Under the pieces are notes generated by a model. It saw nothing but the letters and a program-made list of their open reading frames with translations. It was not told the DNA's origin and did no database searches. 64,000 nt of DNA from NCBI GenBank assembly GCA_933228895.1, contig OW121854.1, positions 7,815,131 to 7,879,130 on the forward strand, written 5' to 3'. Shown here piece by piece: positions 22,283 to 33,587 of the stretch. The stretch's first letter is position 1. Every line of letters begins with the position of its first letter. The stretch is from Platycnemis pennipes (Eukaryota > Arthropoda > Insecta > Odonata > Platycnemididae). Made by a program: the position numbers and the translations under genes.

Positions 22283-22440
22283 TACATGTATACATCTACA
22301 TCTACACGATACACTGAAAGCCACCGCGAGGGTATGTGGCAGGGGGTGAAGATCAACAAGCATTCACTATATACATGCAAACAAGCAACTATAGGGTCTC
22401 ATGCAACTAGATTGTTACTACCTAAAATATTTAACGAATG
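22283..22440 (-). mobile_element. LINE family D 3' end
   Basis: Tail ACATCTACATCTACACGATA, hairpin to about 22350, then the D-type 3' UTR (gtgaagatcaacaagcattc; catgcaaacaagcaactatagggtctcatg). It is nearly the same as the copy at 61222. Confidence 0.85.
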
Positions 22441-22448
22441 TCAATTGA

Positions 22449-22484
22449 CAGTCCCCGGAATGACCGGGGACGGTCAATTGACCC
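22449..22484. repeat. Compact hairpin between two TCAATTGAC motifs
   Basis: The inner stem GTCCCCGG / CCGGGGAC with an AATGA loop is flanked on both sides by GTCAATTGAC. The same TCAATTGAC motif and a weaker stem (TGACCG...CGGTCA) recur at 22637-22666. A piggyBac-like terminal region is one possibility, but no TTAA-flanked pair was found. Confidence 0.5.
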
Positions 22485-23117
22485 TTCGCGTTTTTCTTTC
22501 GCGCACCACTTCGTTATCTTACAATATATTCGGCTGAGCTTTTTTGACTTTTAATATATTGGAATAATTAATGCAAAATGTATTTTTTTTGGCGCGGATG
22601 CTTCAGGTCCAGAGCAAGGACAGCTTTTACCTACAATGACCGTGATCGGTCAATTGACCGTTCTTGTATTTTATACCGATATTTCGATCTCTTTGTCGAT
22701 TCTTGGTGTCAAATGTGTCAGATCTCATAAGGTGAACCTTACCAAACACGCACACTACTCAATTTCACTCTCACGTCTTCAAAACAGTATTTACATATGA
22801 TTTTACTGTTTATGTGAAGGAGAGACATATTAGCAAAACCAAAGTATGTTGCGTCGCAAAGAGTCGCTACTAATTATTTTATGGACAGTGATGATCATTC
22901 CTTTAGCTGAAATGCGCTGTTACGTTTGTGCGTAGCCTGGCAGCCGGGGTGCGGGGGCGCCTGTCAGCCAAGCCAGGCGCCGCCGCAACCCGCTTCCCTG
23001 CCCGTCGAGTAGCCTGCAGATCTGCCCGAGAGAGCCTGGGGAATCTCTTTCAAAAGAGTTACAACTTTCATGCCGGTCGCAGACTCGTCATAGACGCTGC
23101 AGTCACCCATTTCTCTT
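22485..23117. other. Unassigned sequence
   Basis: It holds the second TCAATTGACCG motif (22650s) and a GC-rich patch at 22920-23110. No gene recognised. Confidence 0.4.
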
Positions 23118-23815
23118 CATCTACATCCATGCGATAACCGGCAAGCCACCGCAAGGGAGTATGGCATAGGGTGAAGATCACCAAGCATGGACTATAGACA
23201 TGCAAACATGCTACTATAGGGACTCATGACACTAGATTGTTAGTATCTACATAATAATTAAGGAATTGGTTTAAATAAATGCATCATGCACTACAGAATG
23301 CTCTAAAATATTTCACCTACCTATCCCTTTGCTATGCTGCCTATTTTGTTCTCTTATAGTACGGAGGAAAAATGCCATGCCATCTCTCTAATCTTATTTA
23401 TCTGGTCGAACCTAGCATAATACGCTGGTGTTTTTAATATGTGTCTAACATCTTGAGTAAAGCTATCCGATTTTAATTTCTCCAATAAATTTAAACTGTA
23501 CTTTAACCTACGCTCTGATAATGATTCCCTCCCTAATTCTTGTATTAATTCTGAAACACTACTCAACCTATCGTAACACCTTTTAACGGACTTAGCTGCT
23601 CCACACTGCACACTGCCTAGTTCTCTGATCAAACCTAATTCATTCGGATCCCATACACTGGCTACATACACAAGGTGGGGCCTAATTAGTGAAAAGTAAC
23701 ATCGCTCTTTTGTCTTCTCATCACATATCACAAGCACTCTTTTTATAAATCCCAGCTTTCCTTTCGCTCGGCCGCATATTTCCCGGATGTGTCTTCCCCA
23801 CGAATTAGGTTAACT
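23118..23815 (-). mobile_element. LINE family D copy with C-terminal coding remnant
   Basis: The minus-strand frame 23737-23354 encodes 127 residues without a stop, including SLIRPHLVYVASVWDPNELG, ELGSVQ, ESLSERRLKYSLNLLEKL and ILKTPAYYARFDQINKIREM. The same motifs occur in family A (VRPHLEYAASVWDP; ESLSDRRLKFRLNLL), but clear DNA divergence makes this a separate family. The 3' UTR has the D-type gtgaagatcaccaagcatg block and ends in the hairpin (23122-23175). Upstream (right) it is truncated at about 23815. The RT palm is absent. Confidence 0.9.
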
Positions 23816-24372
23816 TTTATGTGAAAATTTAGAAAATATTCCCTCTTGTATTTAATAAATAAGGTAGTTAGCCATTTTAAACAAAGGCCACTGCTTAAGG
23901 CTTAGCAAGAATAAATGGATGCTGCGATGTCACAATGAAAAACCTCTTCCAACCTTCACGCCCGACTCGTTAACACGCATTTTGCGCAGTTGACGCGCGA
24001 CAGTTCGATATCCATCGCGTAATACATTCGCAGTAAGTATGCTTTTACGTGCGTTTTTATTTCATGATTGGTTGTGATCGAGACTTCATGATAGCGTGAT
24101 TTATTTCATTTGCTGTACCTTTTTGGTATGCTTTTAGTAGTTCACTTCATTTTTGATCGGGAAGTATTATTTTCCTGTGCGTTATGCGGAAATGTTTTTT
24201 AGATGACAGTCTGAAGTCCTTCTGCTTCTTTCTCTACATTAATTCATTTTGGTTCAAGATGACAACAAAGGCAATTGCTTCCTCATGTTTATTCTTTTTT
24301 TATCACCATAATAGCTTAGCCAATATATTAATGAAAAAAATTAGGAGCTTATAAACTCCGAGTGGCATGATT
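23816..24372. other. Unassigned AT-rich sequence
   Basis: No element or gene recognised. Confidence 0.4.
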
Positions 24373-24640
24373 TCATCTACGCCTACGTAATGCCCTGCGA
24401 GCCACCAAGAGGGTGTGCGGCATGGGGTGAAGATCACCAAACAGGCACTAATTATACTTCTCCCTCCCGTCCAATTTCAACGGGCACCTTCAGCTAGTCA
24501 TAATTATATTTATCGGTATTTCTCTGTCATGCATGTGTTAGTTACGCTAAAACATGCATCATGCACTATACAGACTACTCTAGCAATTTTTTTGAACTTC
24601 CTAACCATTTGCTATTCTTACTTTTGTGCTCCATAATGGT
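24373..24640 (-). mobile_element. LINE family D 3' end (diverged)
   Basis: Tail TCTACGCCTACGTAATGCCC and hairpin to about 24430, followed by a diverged D-type 3' UTR (gtgaagatcaccaaacaggc; acatgcatcatgcactatacagactactct). No coding remnant. Confidence 0.75.
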
Positions 24641-25969
24641 GTTCTGGAAATGAGTATGTATAGTAAATAGAGGGTGAACTAGACCACTGCTGGTATATGA
24701 CTGAGTCGTCGAAACGTAATACTTTAGAATATGCGTTGAAAATGAAAACCAGTCGTACGGACTTTTTTTCGTGGAGTCCAGCCCGTCCCTCTACGGCCGC
24801 GGGAGCGGTGGCTGGAATAATAATGCCGTTGCAAATGGTTATCCGATTCGCGCCACACACTGTACATGCTGTATTTTCATTATGCTGTGCTGTCGCCACG
24901 CATTTCACCACAAAATATTTTACTTTTTTTAAATTTTAATTTTATTTGAACTAGTGGTAAAGAGTATTGTGTTTTCCGAGACTTAGACCGTAAGTATGGT
25001 TTCAGTTACACATATTGCTATGGTGAACGTTGGCTTGAGACGAAGAATCACAAGACATCGTTGTTCAGTGAAAATAGTGTAGCAATATGTGCACAGTAGG
25101 TATTTCCTTAAATGTCATCTTTAGGTTTTTTTTGTTTTTTGACAGGTTGACTTAGTGGAGCTCCGCTACTCTGCTCTTGTTAATGGCCTGAAAAGGTCGA
25201 AATCGGTCGAACAGTATTTAATCATATTTATGAGAAGCAGAACAAAGCTCTATTTTACAAAATGTCGAAATTCCACCAAGATATCTTTCCTGCCATTTCT
25301 GTGCGTTACGTTATTTTCTAAAAATAATAAAGAATCATTTACTGATTTCATTGTTATTTTGAGCAATAATTAGGTTTTACCATCAGTAAATAGGCGAATT
25401 ATTTAGGTTTGTATTCTTGCATCAACTTTTGGTCTATGCCTCCTGCCGCAAAGGCTTTAAGGTATGAATTCATCTTGTTTTGTTATTAGCCCCCACTTGT
25501 CATCGTAGATGAATTCCTAAGAGGTCTATCCGGTAGATGAGCTATGGCTATAATTTTCGGAGCCTAGCCGAAGTGCGTCACTCACTTGTTGGCCTGCTCG
25601 TGTATGAACCTGAATGCTTACTCGGAGCAGTCCATCTCCACCCGCGACCGCCTCGCGGACACTCAGGCCTTGTGTCCGAGCGGCTTCCCATGTATTATTC
25701 TCCGGACACAGTGACCCCCTCCCCTTACCATCCCGAATTCATAACACGCTTCCGACGAGCCTGCCTGTGACGCCCCGGGCGCTTAGCCCCCTTCTGCCCC
25801 ACCCCTTTCACACCCGTAATCAAGGGCAGCTCCATTCGCTACTATGTGACCTAGTGGTGCTGCTCTGGGGACAATTCTATGCACCGTGTCATACGCCTTG
25901 TGTAGATTACAAACCGACTTCATGGGGTACGGCGGGGTTTACATCGATGCTTCCGCCTATCCGCTTGAA
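24641..25969. other. Unassigned sequence with GAAAC-stem motifs
   Basis: 24695-24718 (tgactgagtcgtcgaaacgt) and 25189-25207 (gcctgaaaaggtcgaaatc) resemble the short stem plus GAAA motif seen at the ends of some retroelements. The evidence is too thin to call an element. 25600-25870 is C-rich. Confidence 0.3.
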
Positions 25970-26035
25970 AACATCTATATCCATGCTCAATTCCCAACAA
26001 GTCACCGGAAAGATGTGCGGCAGGGGGTGAACCAT
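25970..26035 (-). mobile_element. Decayed LINE hairpin tail
   Basis: CATCTATATCCATG...CAAGTCACCGGAAAGATGTGCGGCAGGGGGTG is recognisable as the shared terminal hairpin and tail with many substitutions. No 3' UTR can be followed beyond it. Confidence 0.55.
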
Positions 26036-26237
26036 GCATTAATGTCAAGAATTCCACACTTATTTTAGTTTCAAGAGCTGAATAATTCACTAAGAAATTT
26101 ATGTAAGTGGTATGTATTAATAAGTTGTTCAGTTCTGTGAAGGGAAATGAGGTTGCAAATGCAAGGCATGGGCCATCTTCTCTTCTATGTATGTCGTCCA
26201 CTTTCTTCGCGAAAGAAAATTATTCATTTGACATCCA

Positions 26238-26420
26238 CTACATCTACGCGATACCCGCAAGTCACCTCGAGGTGGTGTGGCTGTATGTGTGGTACGAGGG
26301 AGAAATGACTTTCACAATCTATCGTTAGGACAATCTATCGCTCTAATCTTGTTAATCTGATCAAACCTAGTATAATTCGCAGGGTTTCTAAGGCTCGTAA
26401 CATCCTCACATGAAGTGTCT
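26238..26420 (-). mobile_element. Decayed LINE family D fragment
   Basis: Hairpin tail at 26238-26285 (TACATCTACGCGATACCCGC...GGTGGTGTGGC). Then a piece at 26328-26405 is similar to 23380-23445 of the family D copy (tctaatcttgttaatctgatcaaacctagtataattcgc). The 3' UTR between them is deleted. Confidence 0.65.
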
Positions 26421-27240
26421 ATCAACGGATGGGCTTTCGATTTCCGTCCGTTAGATCCTGTACTGCACTTATATTTTAAGTATTAACTTTACTTGTGCCA
26501 TTGCACTTTGTACTTCGAAGTGCTGCAACATTTCCATGACAGAGTCGTAAGCACCTCAACTGCCGTTCCGTCAGTCCACTGACGTGTCGGGAGGGGGGCG
26601 TGGTGTTTTCATTCCGGAGGAGTGCTTTCTCCGATTGCATCTGCCGTTTCTAGCGCGTCCGCTGTCGTCGCTTCGGTGGCGTCCTCGACGCCGTGTCGCA
26701 TCGCGTCTCGTTTCCGTCGCTCTCCACCGCGTCCCCTCAACCCTCTCTCCCCGGAAATCTCACGCCCCAACCAAGTTTCATCCCCCTTGTTTATTGAACT
26801 TATTCTCTTCCAGCCCGCCCTCCGCCCGACTCCATTTCCCACCCCTCCGACGGCATCTCTTTTCTTTCGGGGTGTCTTCCCTCGCCCCTTAACCTCTTCC
26901 GATAAGTTTTCTTCATCCCCACTCGATTATTATTCCCCCCCCGTCCTCGCAACACCCTCCCGTGTACATCCCTCGTGTGCGCCTTAATCCTCCCCCAACC
27001 CCCACAGCTCTCAAAACACGTGGAGGCGTGTGCTTGCATGTGCTTGCCATCCCCCTCCGTCCACCCCCTCACCCTCCTCCACTCTCAGCCCCATCCGACT
27101 AGTGCTTTCTCTAATGAGCACCTTGCATTCCTCACAGTTTTTTTCTCTCCCAAGAACTTTCATTTGTCCTTAAAAATTTTCAGCAGCAGTTATAGAGCTT
27201 CCAACCTAGGAAACATAATTTATCGTCCCACGTAGTACCT
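26421..27240. other. Pyrimidine-rich, CpG-containing stretch
   Basis: 26580-27110 is strongly C/T-rich on the plus strand with many CpGs (gcgcgtccgctgtcgtcgct), giving long but compositional frames on both strands. It might be a promoter or 5' untranslated region, but no start, splice pair or coding domain supports a gene. Confidence 0.35.
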
Positions 27241-27345
27241 ACGTCTACATGTACGTAATAGCCTGTGAGCCACCACGAGGGTGTACGGCAGGGGTGAATA
27301 TCACCAAACATGCACTGCTTACATGCATATGTAACAAATTACTTG
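27241..27345 (-). mobile_element. LINE family D 3' end, short
   Basis: Tail CGTCTACATGTACGTAATAG, hairpin to 27292, then gtgaatatcaccaaacatgc. Only about 100 bases remain. Confidence 0.7.
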
Positions 27346-27399
27346 ATTTGACTTCGTGGAACCACATATTGATAACGTAAATGAATTCGCTTTTTAAAA

Positions 27400-27563
27400 T
27401 TCCACAGACTTATATTAAAACCGACCTAGGTTTCGAATTATACAGTCATTATCAAGGCCTTGATAATGACTGTACAAGACGAAACCTAGGGACTGTATAA
27501 GTAGAAACCTATCAAGGCCTTGATAATGACTGTATAAGTCGAAACCTAGGTCGGTTTTAATAA
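27400..27563. repeat. Nested palindromes with GAAAC motifs
   Basis: A perfect 32-bp palindrome (ACAGTCATTATCAAGG and its inverse, about 27443-27474) is followed by repeats of CCTTGATAATGACTGTATAAGTCGAAACCTAGG. The outer arms CCGACCTAGGTTTCGA and TCGAAACCTAGGTCGG enclose the whole. The GACT-loop-AGTC stem followed by GAAAC resembles the terminal hairpins of some Penelope-like retroelements, but the hammerhead core CUGAUGA is not kept (UUGAUAA). Confidence 0.7.
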
Positions 27564-27725
27564 ATAAGAAATAGGAGTGGACCTATCACACTACCTTGTG
27601 GGACACCCGAAGTGACTTTAATTGCCGGTGAGGTAACACCGTCCAAAACAACCCTTTGCACCAGATCATGCAGAAAATAACTAATCCATGATATAATGTT
27701 ACTGTCTAACCCATACAATTAAAGG
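27564..27725 (-). mobile_element. LINE family A reverse transcriptase fragment
   Basis: The minus strand encodes [20 protein letters not shown] residues (about 27620-27573), preceded by sequence (ccgtccaaaacaaccctttgcaccagatcatgcag) that lies 5' of the palm in other copies. It contains neither the FADD motif nor the 3' end, and directly abuts the palindrome at 27400-27563. Confidence 0.8.
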
Positions 27726-27964
27726 CATACTCACAGTCTAACCTGCGTTTTTAATCCAAGGACTTCTAGCCATGCCCTGGGCGGGAATGAATCCGCTGCC
27801 TTTTGGCTGCTACGCCTGCTCGTTACCCACCTGACTAGTTCTCAGGAGCTTAGTGAAGTTGATAATACGTTAATGCTAAATTCTTTAAAAATGTTGGGCC
27901 AGTCTTTTTAGCGCAATTAAACATGGAATATGGTATTTATAAGATTATATTGTCAAGGTATAAC
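27726..27964. other. Unassigned spacer
   Basis: Nothing recognised. 27760-27840 reads like a diverged tRNA-like or SINE body, but there is no B box. Confidence 0.3.
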
Positions 27965-28466
27965 AATGAGGGCGTTTACTCGGAATCGATATTTTGTACA
28001 CGAAAATGTTATATGGAAACAAAAAAAGAAATTTAGTGAATAAGTTTATTTAATATAATAATAAGTTTCTAACCACAACCATTCAATCATAAATCAAAAA
28101 TTAAAATAAGCAAAAGGTGACGCCACCGAAAAAGCTACTGTGATATCAATTACGTCATTTTCCTCCCTTCCTTGACTGCTTTTCGGAGAAGGGAAGGGAG
28201 TGGAGGAGGTGGGGGGGGGGGTCAGCTGTGTCCCCCCATTGCGATAAGGCAAAGTAGCTTCGCGGGTTCAGTTGTGATTGGACGAAATCGATATACGTCA
28301 GAGGTTTCACCACCCCCACTTTTCCGAAAGGGTTAAAAACATCAGTTTTTCGCCGCATATAACTCGAATAATAATTGACGGATCAAAAAACGGAAAGATA
28401 CAGGTCTTTTCTTTTTACAAACTCCATCATATTCGGCAATAAAAAAATATGGTAAACGACACCATT
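27965..28466 (-). mobile_element. TIR family M1 copy (copy 4)
   Basis: Reverse orientation: AATGAGGGCGTTTACTCGGA at the left edge and TATGGTAAACGACACCATT at the right. About 40 bases of the GC-rich middle are replaced by a G-run (28209-28220). Confidence 0.9.
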
Positions 28467-28924
28467 TGTGTATCAATCGTTATATCCTGCCAGTTTCACT
28501 TGATGCTTGAATTCCTCATGATCCTTAAAGGCTTCATGCATCATCGTGTATCGACATTGAAACCCAGGTCGAATTAAAAGTTATTTTTGTGGAAAATTGC
28601 ACGTCATTATTCCAAAATGGACAAATTCCACTCTATTTCACAAGAATCCTCGGATTTTATACGATACACTTTGATTGTGACCCAGTCTCTAACGAAATGA
28701 CGTTTGACATCGCGTCACTGAAACAGTGACGCGAGATAATCCTCTTTCGCAGACGATGTTTCTCTCGAGAACTATTTTTCTTCATGTGCCAGTATGCAAT
28801 CTATTCTCATCCTCTCTTGAAGATAAGTATTGGAAATTTGTTGAATGGGAAATAAATTCATAACTAAGATCAAAACACCAAATAATACGACCGCGAAAAT
28901 CCATTCATTTATGCAATGTATAAA
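28467..28924. other. Unassigned sequence
   Basis: No element or gene recognised. Confidence 0.4.
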
Positions 28925-29625
28925 TGGAATTCATCAAAACAGTATTGGGTTAATGGGACGATCATGTACGAGAAATCAGCTACTTTTCCCTTGCAAGACC
29001 TCATTTGGAATATGCTGCCAGTGTATGGTATCCCTACGAAAACGGTCTATATAACGAACATGAACGTGTGAAGCGAAGATCGGCAAGATTTGTAAAGGGA
29101 CGGTACGATAACCTTATTAGCGTAACCAGTCTATTAAATGAATTAAATTGGGCATCTTGTCAGATCGCAAGTGGAAATTTAGACTTAATATCCTAAATAA
29201 ATTCCATCATAATATTTTCAGTGATGACGTTAAAAATATTTTGCGAACCACAACTTACTATGGTAGACTGGACCATAATTACAAAATTAGAGAAATTGAT
29301 TACCGAACCGACAGATTCAAAATGTCCCTTTTTCCTCTTACAATTAGGAGTATGAATAATGGTAAATATATCCAGTACGAGTGTAGCAATGGATAGCATA
29401 GGTAGTTGCATGTTGGTGTAAGGACTTGAAGGTAACCCAACTAACCACGTTTTTGCATGCGTAGTTTGCTATTTTTATCTTTTTAAATATTGAAGTCTAG
29501 ACTAATATATTAATACCAATCCTTTTAAATGCTTGATATGTAGTGCATATTTGGTGAGAATTAACCCCCTACCACACATCTTTGAGGTGGCCTGCAGGGT
29601 ATTATATAGTTGTAGATGAATGAAG
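28925..29625 (+). mobile_element. LINE family A, 5'-truncated copy
   Basis: It begins in the region for FIKxVLGK (28925), then reads LEYAASVWYPYENGLYNEHE (from 29005), a frameshift near 29150, then RKWKFRLNILNKFHHNIFSD and KMSLFPLTIRSMNNGKYIQY to a stop at 29396. The 3' UTR and hairpin (about 29560-29605) end with TTGTAGATGAATG. Confidence 0.9.
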
Positions 29626-30552
29626 ATGCATAAATTATTGTTATTTAAGTTTTGGAAAACAAATTTATTTTAGCTTGGCCATAGAGCCATTTTTTCTCCT
29701 TCTTGTATCCTCTTTCCTGTCCCAGAAGAATGCATTCTGCATAAATTTCGTCCTCAACTTTTACGCCCTATCGTCATAAAAGTTGCACTACTTGTTGTTG
29801 CTCAACATTCTTTTGTTCTCTTGGGTGCATCCTGCTTTCTCGTCTAGGCCTCGTCGCGTCTCTTCCTATGCATTAAGCGACACAAGCTCGTGATGTTCTT
29901 TTAAGAGGTGTTATCATGGCCAGGGTGTAAGAAGTTTTGAAGCTCTAGAAGTTTCTTTCTGGCTCTTTTATCGGTGACAAGCCTTAGTGTCTCCACCGCT
30001 GCGGTCCACCTACTTACATTTCCCAGAGTGACATCGCTACTGAAGATTCCGATGCAGTTGACTTAATCACCATCTGTGGTTCTTCTTTTTGATTTCATGG
30101 AAGAAAAACACTCCCTAAGCCATTGATATCGTACGCCCTTCGTATTGCATGTTCTTTAATGCTTCTAATAATTCTTTAAACCGTTCCTGCCCATTGCTGC
30201 TTTTTTTGCCAAATTTTTTTCGCGTTTTCTTTTATTCCTTCCTTTATTTATCACCCTTTCTTATTTCCTCTTTCTTCTTTCGCGTAATCATCTTTTTCTG
30301 CTGGTAAAGGGTCTTCGTAACGCTTATTTTCTCTTTCATAGATCATTTGTATCAGCCATAATGTAAACCTTCCTCGCCAAATCGGAACATGAAAAATTCA
30401 CGCCGGGAAGTGGTGAAAAAAACCTTCAAAGTGGTTCAAAGTGGTTTTGCTTGAAAAAAAAACCCACGAGGGAGCATGAAAGTTTCCATGGTTTCCCCAC
30501 GCACGCGTGTTTATAAGTATAGGAACCTCAATATTCACTGATGGGCGTGTGA
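29626..30552. other. Unassigned sequence
   Basis: More than 900 bases, T-rich on the plus strand, without recognisable repeat or gene. Confidence 0.45.
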
Positions 30553-31086
30553 AATGGGGTCGTTTACCATATTTTTTATAGCCAAATCTGAGAGAGTTTG
30601 TAAAATAAAAAGACCCTTATTTTTCCGTTTTTTTAAACCGTCAATTATTTCTCGAGTTATAAACGGCGAAAAACTGATGTTTTAAACCCTTTCGGAAAAG
30701 TGGGATCGTGTAACCACTGACGTTAATCACTTTGTCCAATCACAACTGAGCCCGCGAAGATACTTCGCCTTATCGTAATGGGGGGACACAGCTGGCTCTG
30801 CCAATCGGAGCAGTTGCGACAGCATCTGTGTGAGCATTCCTTCCGAGAACCCCCCTCCACTCTCTTCCCTTCCCCTAAAAGCAGTCAAGGACGGGAGGAA
30901 AGTGACGTCAATGATATCAAAGAAGCTTTTTCGTTGGGCTTCGCCTTTTGATTATTTTCATTTTTGATTTATGAGTGAACGGTTGTGGTCAGAAGATTAA
31001 TTTTTTCACTAAAATTCGTTTTCCGTTTCAATCTAACGATTTCGTGAACAAAATTGCGATTTCGGTTCCAAGTAAACGCCCCCATT
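30553..31086 (+). mobile_element. TIR family M1, full-length copy (copy 5)
   Basis: Left end AATGGGGTCGTTTACCATAT, right end AAGTAAACGCCCCCATT. All internal blocks are in order, at 534 bp. One base further out on both sides (G left, C right) also pairs. Confidence 0.93.
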
Positions 31087-33057
31087 CAAGTTCTGTCCGC
31101 ATAACATTTATTTGAGGAGGTCTCCTTTAAGTAATGACTGTGTTTCCACGACACCCAAGAGTTGAAGTGAGCAATATCTTGAATTTGCAGTGGAGCGGAC
31201 TATCGTGTCTTGATAACCTCATGCATTGCTTGAACATCTATATATTTCTGAGGTTCGGGTTAAAGCGCTAAATTCGATATCATGCGTGGAAAGGACAAAC
31301 GTACTTCCCCGGAATACTTTTGTCTTTAGACTGTCTTGCGCCAAGTTGTACTAAACGTCATGTTTGTACTCAACATTGGCTTGTCACTCGCTTTCGGAGA
31401 AAAAGCTAATGGCATTTTCACACTTACGAATCGACTAATCGATCGAATATTTTCCCTCATTTCACAAATGAATTATCAGCGCGACGATATTTTTGCCGTC
31501 TTGGGTATAAACGCATTAAATATTACCGTTCATTTCGTGGATAGCGGCCAACTGGCTACAGCCTTTTTAAATTGAGTCAGTAATACTTGGTTTTCCATTA
31601 TCCAGATTGTTTTTTTATTATTAATTACAAGGCTGAATCAAATTATTGGGTCCTTAAACATTTTTGCCTCTGAGTTTTGTTTATGTTATTTTTCCGCCGT
31701 TATTATCATATAATAATTATAGCAAAGTTGATAAATTGAGGTCTAAATATGAAACTTTTAGTACCTACTGTGTTTTACTTATTCTTTCCGTCATCTCATT
31801 TTAAGATAGCTTACTGAGCACGAATATATTATGCCACCATCGAGGCTTTGCTGAACATTCACTGCCTACTTGATAGTGGTTTTGGTTAGTGATTTGTATC
31901 CCTACAAATATCCCTTTACCCTACAAATCGTAGTGATTTGTAGGTTATTATGTAGAGATGCATGTACAGAAGAGATGATAATTCGTAGAAGATATAAATG
32001 TTTATTTAGCTTGTATTTGCATGAAATGTCTATATTTATGGTGAATGTTAGGTTAGATGATTCACTAACTTATGATTTTTTTTAGTTTAATCCGTCTAAT
32101 AAACCAATGACTAGAACAAGTCGTATCTATGATCGTTCTCCAAAAAGACCGACTTACACTAAGCAATGGTTTCTGGTACTTAAACCTTTCGCTGAGATCG
32201 GAATCCGAATCCGCAGAGATAGTTTTCGCCCACATTATGAATGCTTCTCGTACTTAATGGCCCAGGTCCTCCGCCGCCTTCTCGAACTTCTTTGCAGTTT
32301 CGTTCTCTATCGCACGTACCTACCCTCTCTCTCGAAAACCCCGGCTCTCCCCGAGGGATGGGAAACACATGCTTGCCTCGTCTTTCTCACGAAACTTGGG
32401 AAACAAAAGTTGGTTAATTCCCCGCACGCCGCTGTCCCCTCTCCGAGCGCTGAGTGTGCCGAGTCTGGAAGGCGCTTTTGTGTGTTTTTTCACGTGCGGC
32501 GTGGAATCTTGTTTGTTTCGTCTTCTTTTTCCTCTCGCGGGACGTGACGTGAAAGTTACATCAGGTGGGAGAGGATAGTTGACGCCTCCAAGGGGCCTGG
32601 GGCCCCGCCGAACCCCTCTCACCTCCCCGCGATTGACAAATAAACAGTCAATCACCCGGGCGACATTCGAGAGGCGAAATATATATATATGTGCGTTCAG
32701 GGTGGAGAGAGCCGTGAATCCCGACCTGCCTGCAAATCTCGCGAACGGAGGACAATGAGTGAGGCTCGCTGTTTTGGGTGCATTGTTGCGCTTCGTCCAG
32801 AAGAACAGAAAGATACGAGGCGTCCTCTTGGACTCGGAGGGCAAGGGGAGGTCCCTGAGGATAATAATGGTCCTTGTCTCTTGAGAGGGTGGCGGAGAGG
32901 AGGGGTGGGGGTTGAAGGCGTTGGGTCCATGACGCAATGCGATTGGACTTAGAACCACGCGGAGCTCTGCCGCCCGAAGGCATGTCGTCTGCTCCCCGAG
33001 GCCTTCGTCCTTCGTTTGCAACAGCATGCGATGAAGTTCAGGTGTTATATGGGATGA
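31087..33057. other. Unassigned sequence
   Basis: A frame at 31336-31575 (MFVLNIGLSLAFGEKANGIF start, 72 residues from its first ATG) has reasonable codon variety and a hydrophobic N-terminus, but no second exon or known domain. 32180-33050 is GC-richer with long overlapping frames on both strands. A 281-residue minus-strand frame (33165-32320) starts inside the TIR copy at 33058 and is judged a chance frame. Confidence 0.35.
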
Positions 33058-33587
33058 AATGGGGACGTTTACTCGGAACCGAAATCGCAATTTTGTACAC
33101 GAAATCGTTAGATGGAAACGAAAAAATAAATTTAGTGAAAAAATTAATCTTCTAACCACAACCATTCACTCATAATTCAAAAATTAAAATAAAGAAAAGG
33201 CGACGCCCACCGAAAAAGCTGCTTTGATAACATTGACTTCATTTTCTTCCCGGCCTTGACTGCTTTTAGGGGAAGGGAGTGGAGGGGGGTTCTCGGAAGG
33301 TCTGCTCGCACAGATGCTGTCGTAACTGCTCCTATTGGCAGAGACAGCTGTGTCCCCCATTGCGATAAGGCAAAGTAGCTTCGCGGGCTCAGTTGTGATT
33401 GGACGAAGTCGATATAAGTCAGAGGTTGCACCACACCCACTTTTCCGAAAGGGTTAAAAACATCAGTTTTTCGCCGCTTATAACTCGATAAATAATTGTC
33501 GGATCAATAAAAGGAAAAATACCGATCTTTTTATTTTACAAAGTCTATCAGATTCGGTGATAAAAAAATATGGTAAACGACCCCATT
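33058..33587 (-). mobile_element. TIR family M1, full-length copy (copy 6)
   Basis: Reverse orientation: AATGGGGACGTTTACTCGGA at the left edge, ATGGTAAACGACCCCATT at the right, 530 bp. Closely similar to the copies at 30553 and 36923. Confidence 0.93.

Noticed and set aside
25614..26030. 138-residue Pro/Ser-rich plus-strand frame
   Set aside because: Lies in a C-rich tract and overlaps another frame, with no recognisable motif and a decayed LINE tail at its end.
26584..27235. Overlapping open frames and possible CpG-island promoter
   Set aside because: Frames are open on both strands because of the pyrimidine bias. CpG richness alone is not enough to call a promoter.
31336..31575. Small secreted-protein gene
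   Set aside because: The hydrophobic start and stop-free 72 codons are suggestive, but there is no Kozak, splice or homology support. Left as a remark.
32320..33165. 281-residue minus-strand open frame
   Set aside because: It starts inside the terminal part of a TIR element, runs through GC-rich DNA, overlaps another open frame on the plus strand, and shows no domain or splice signals.
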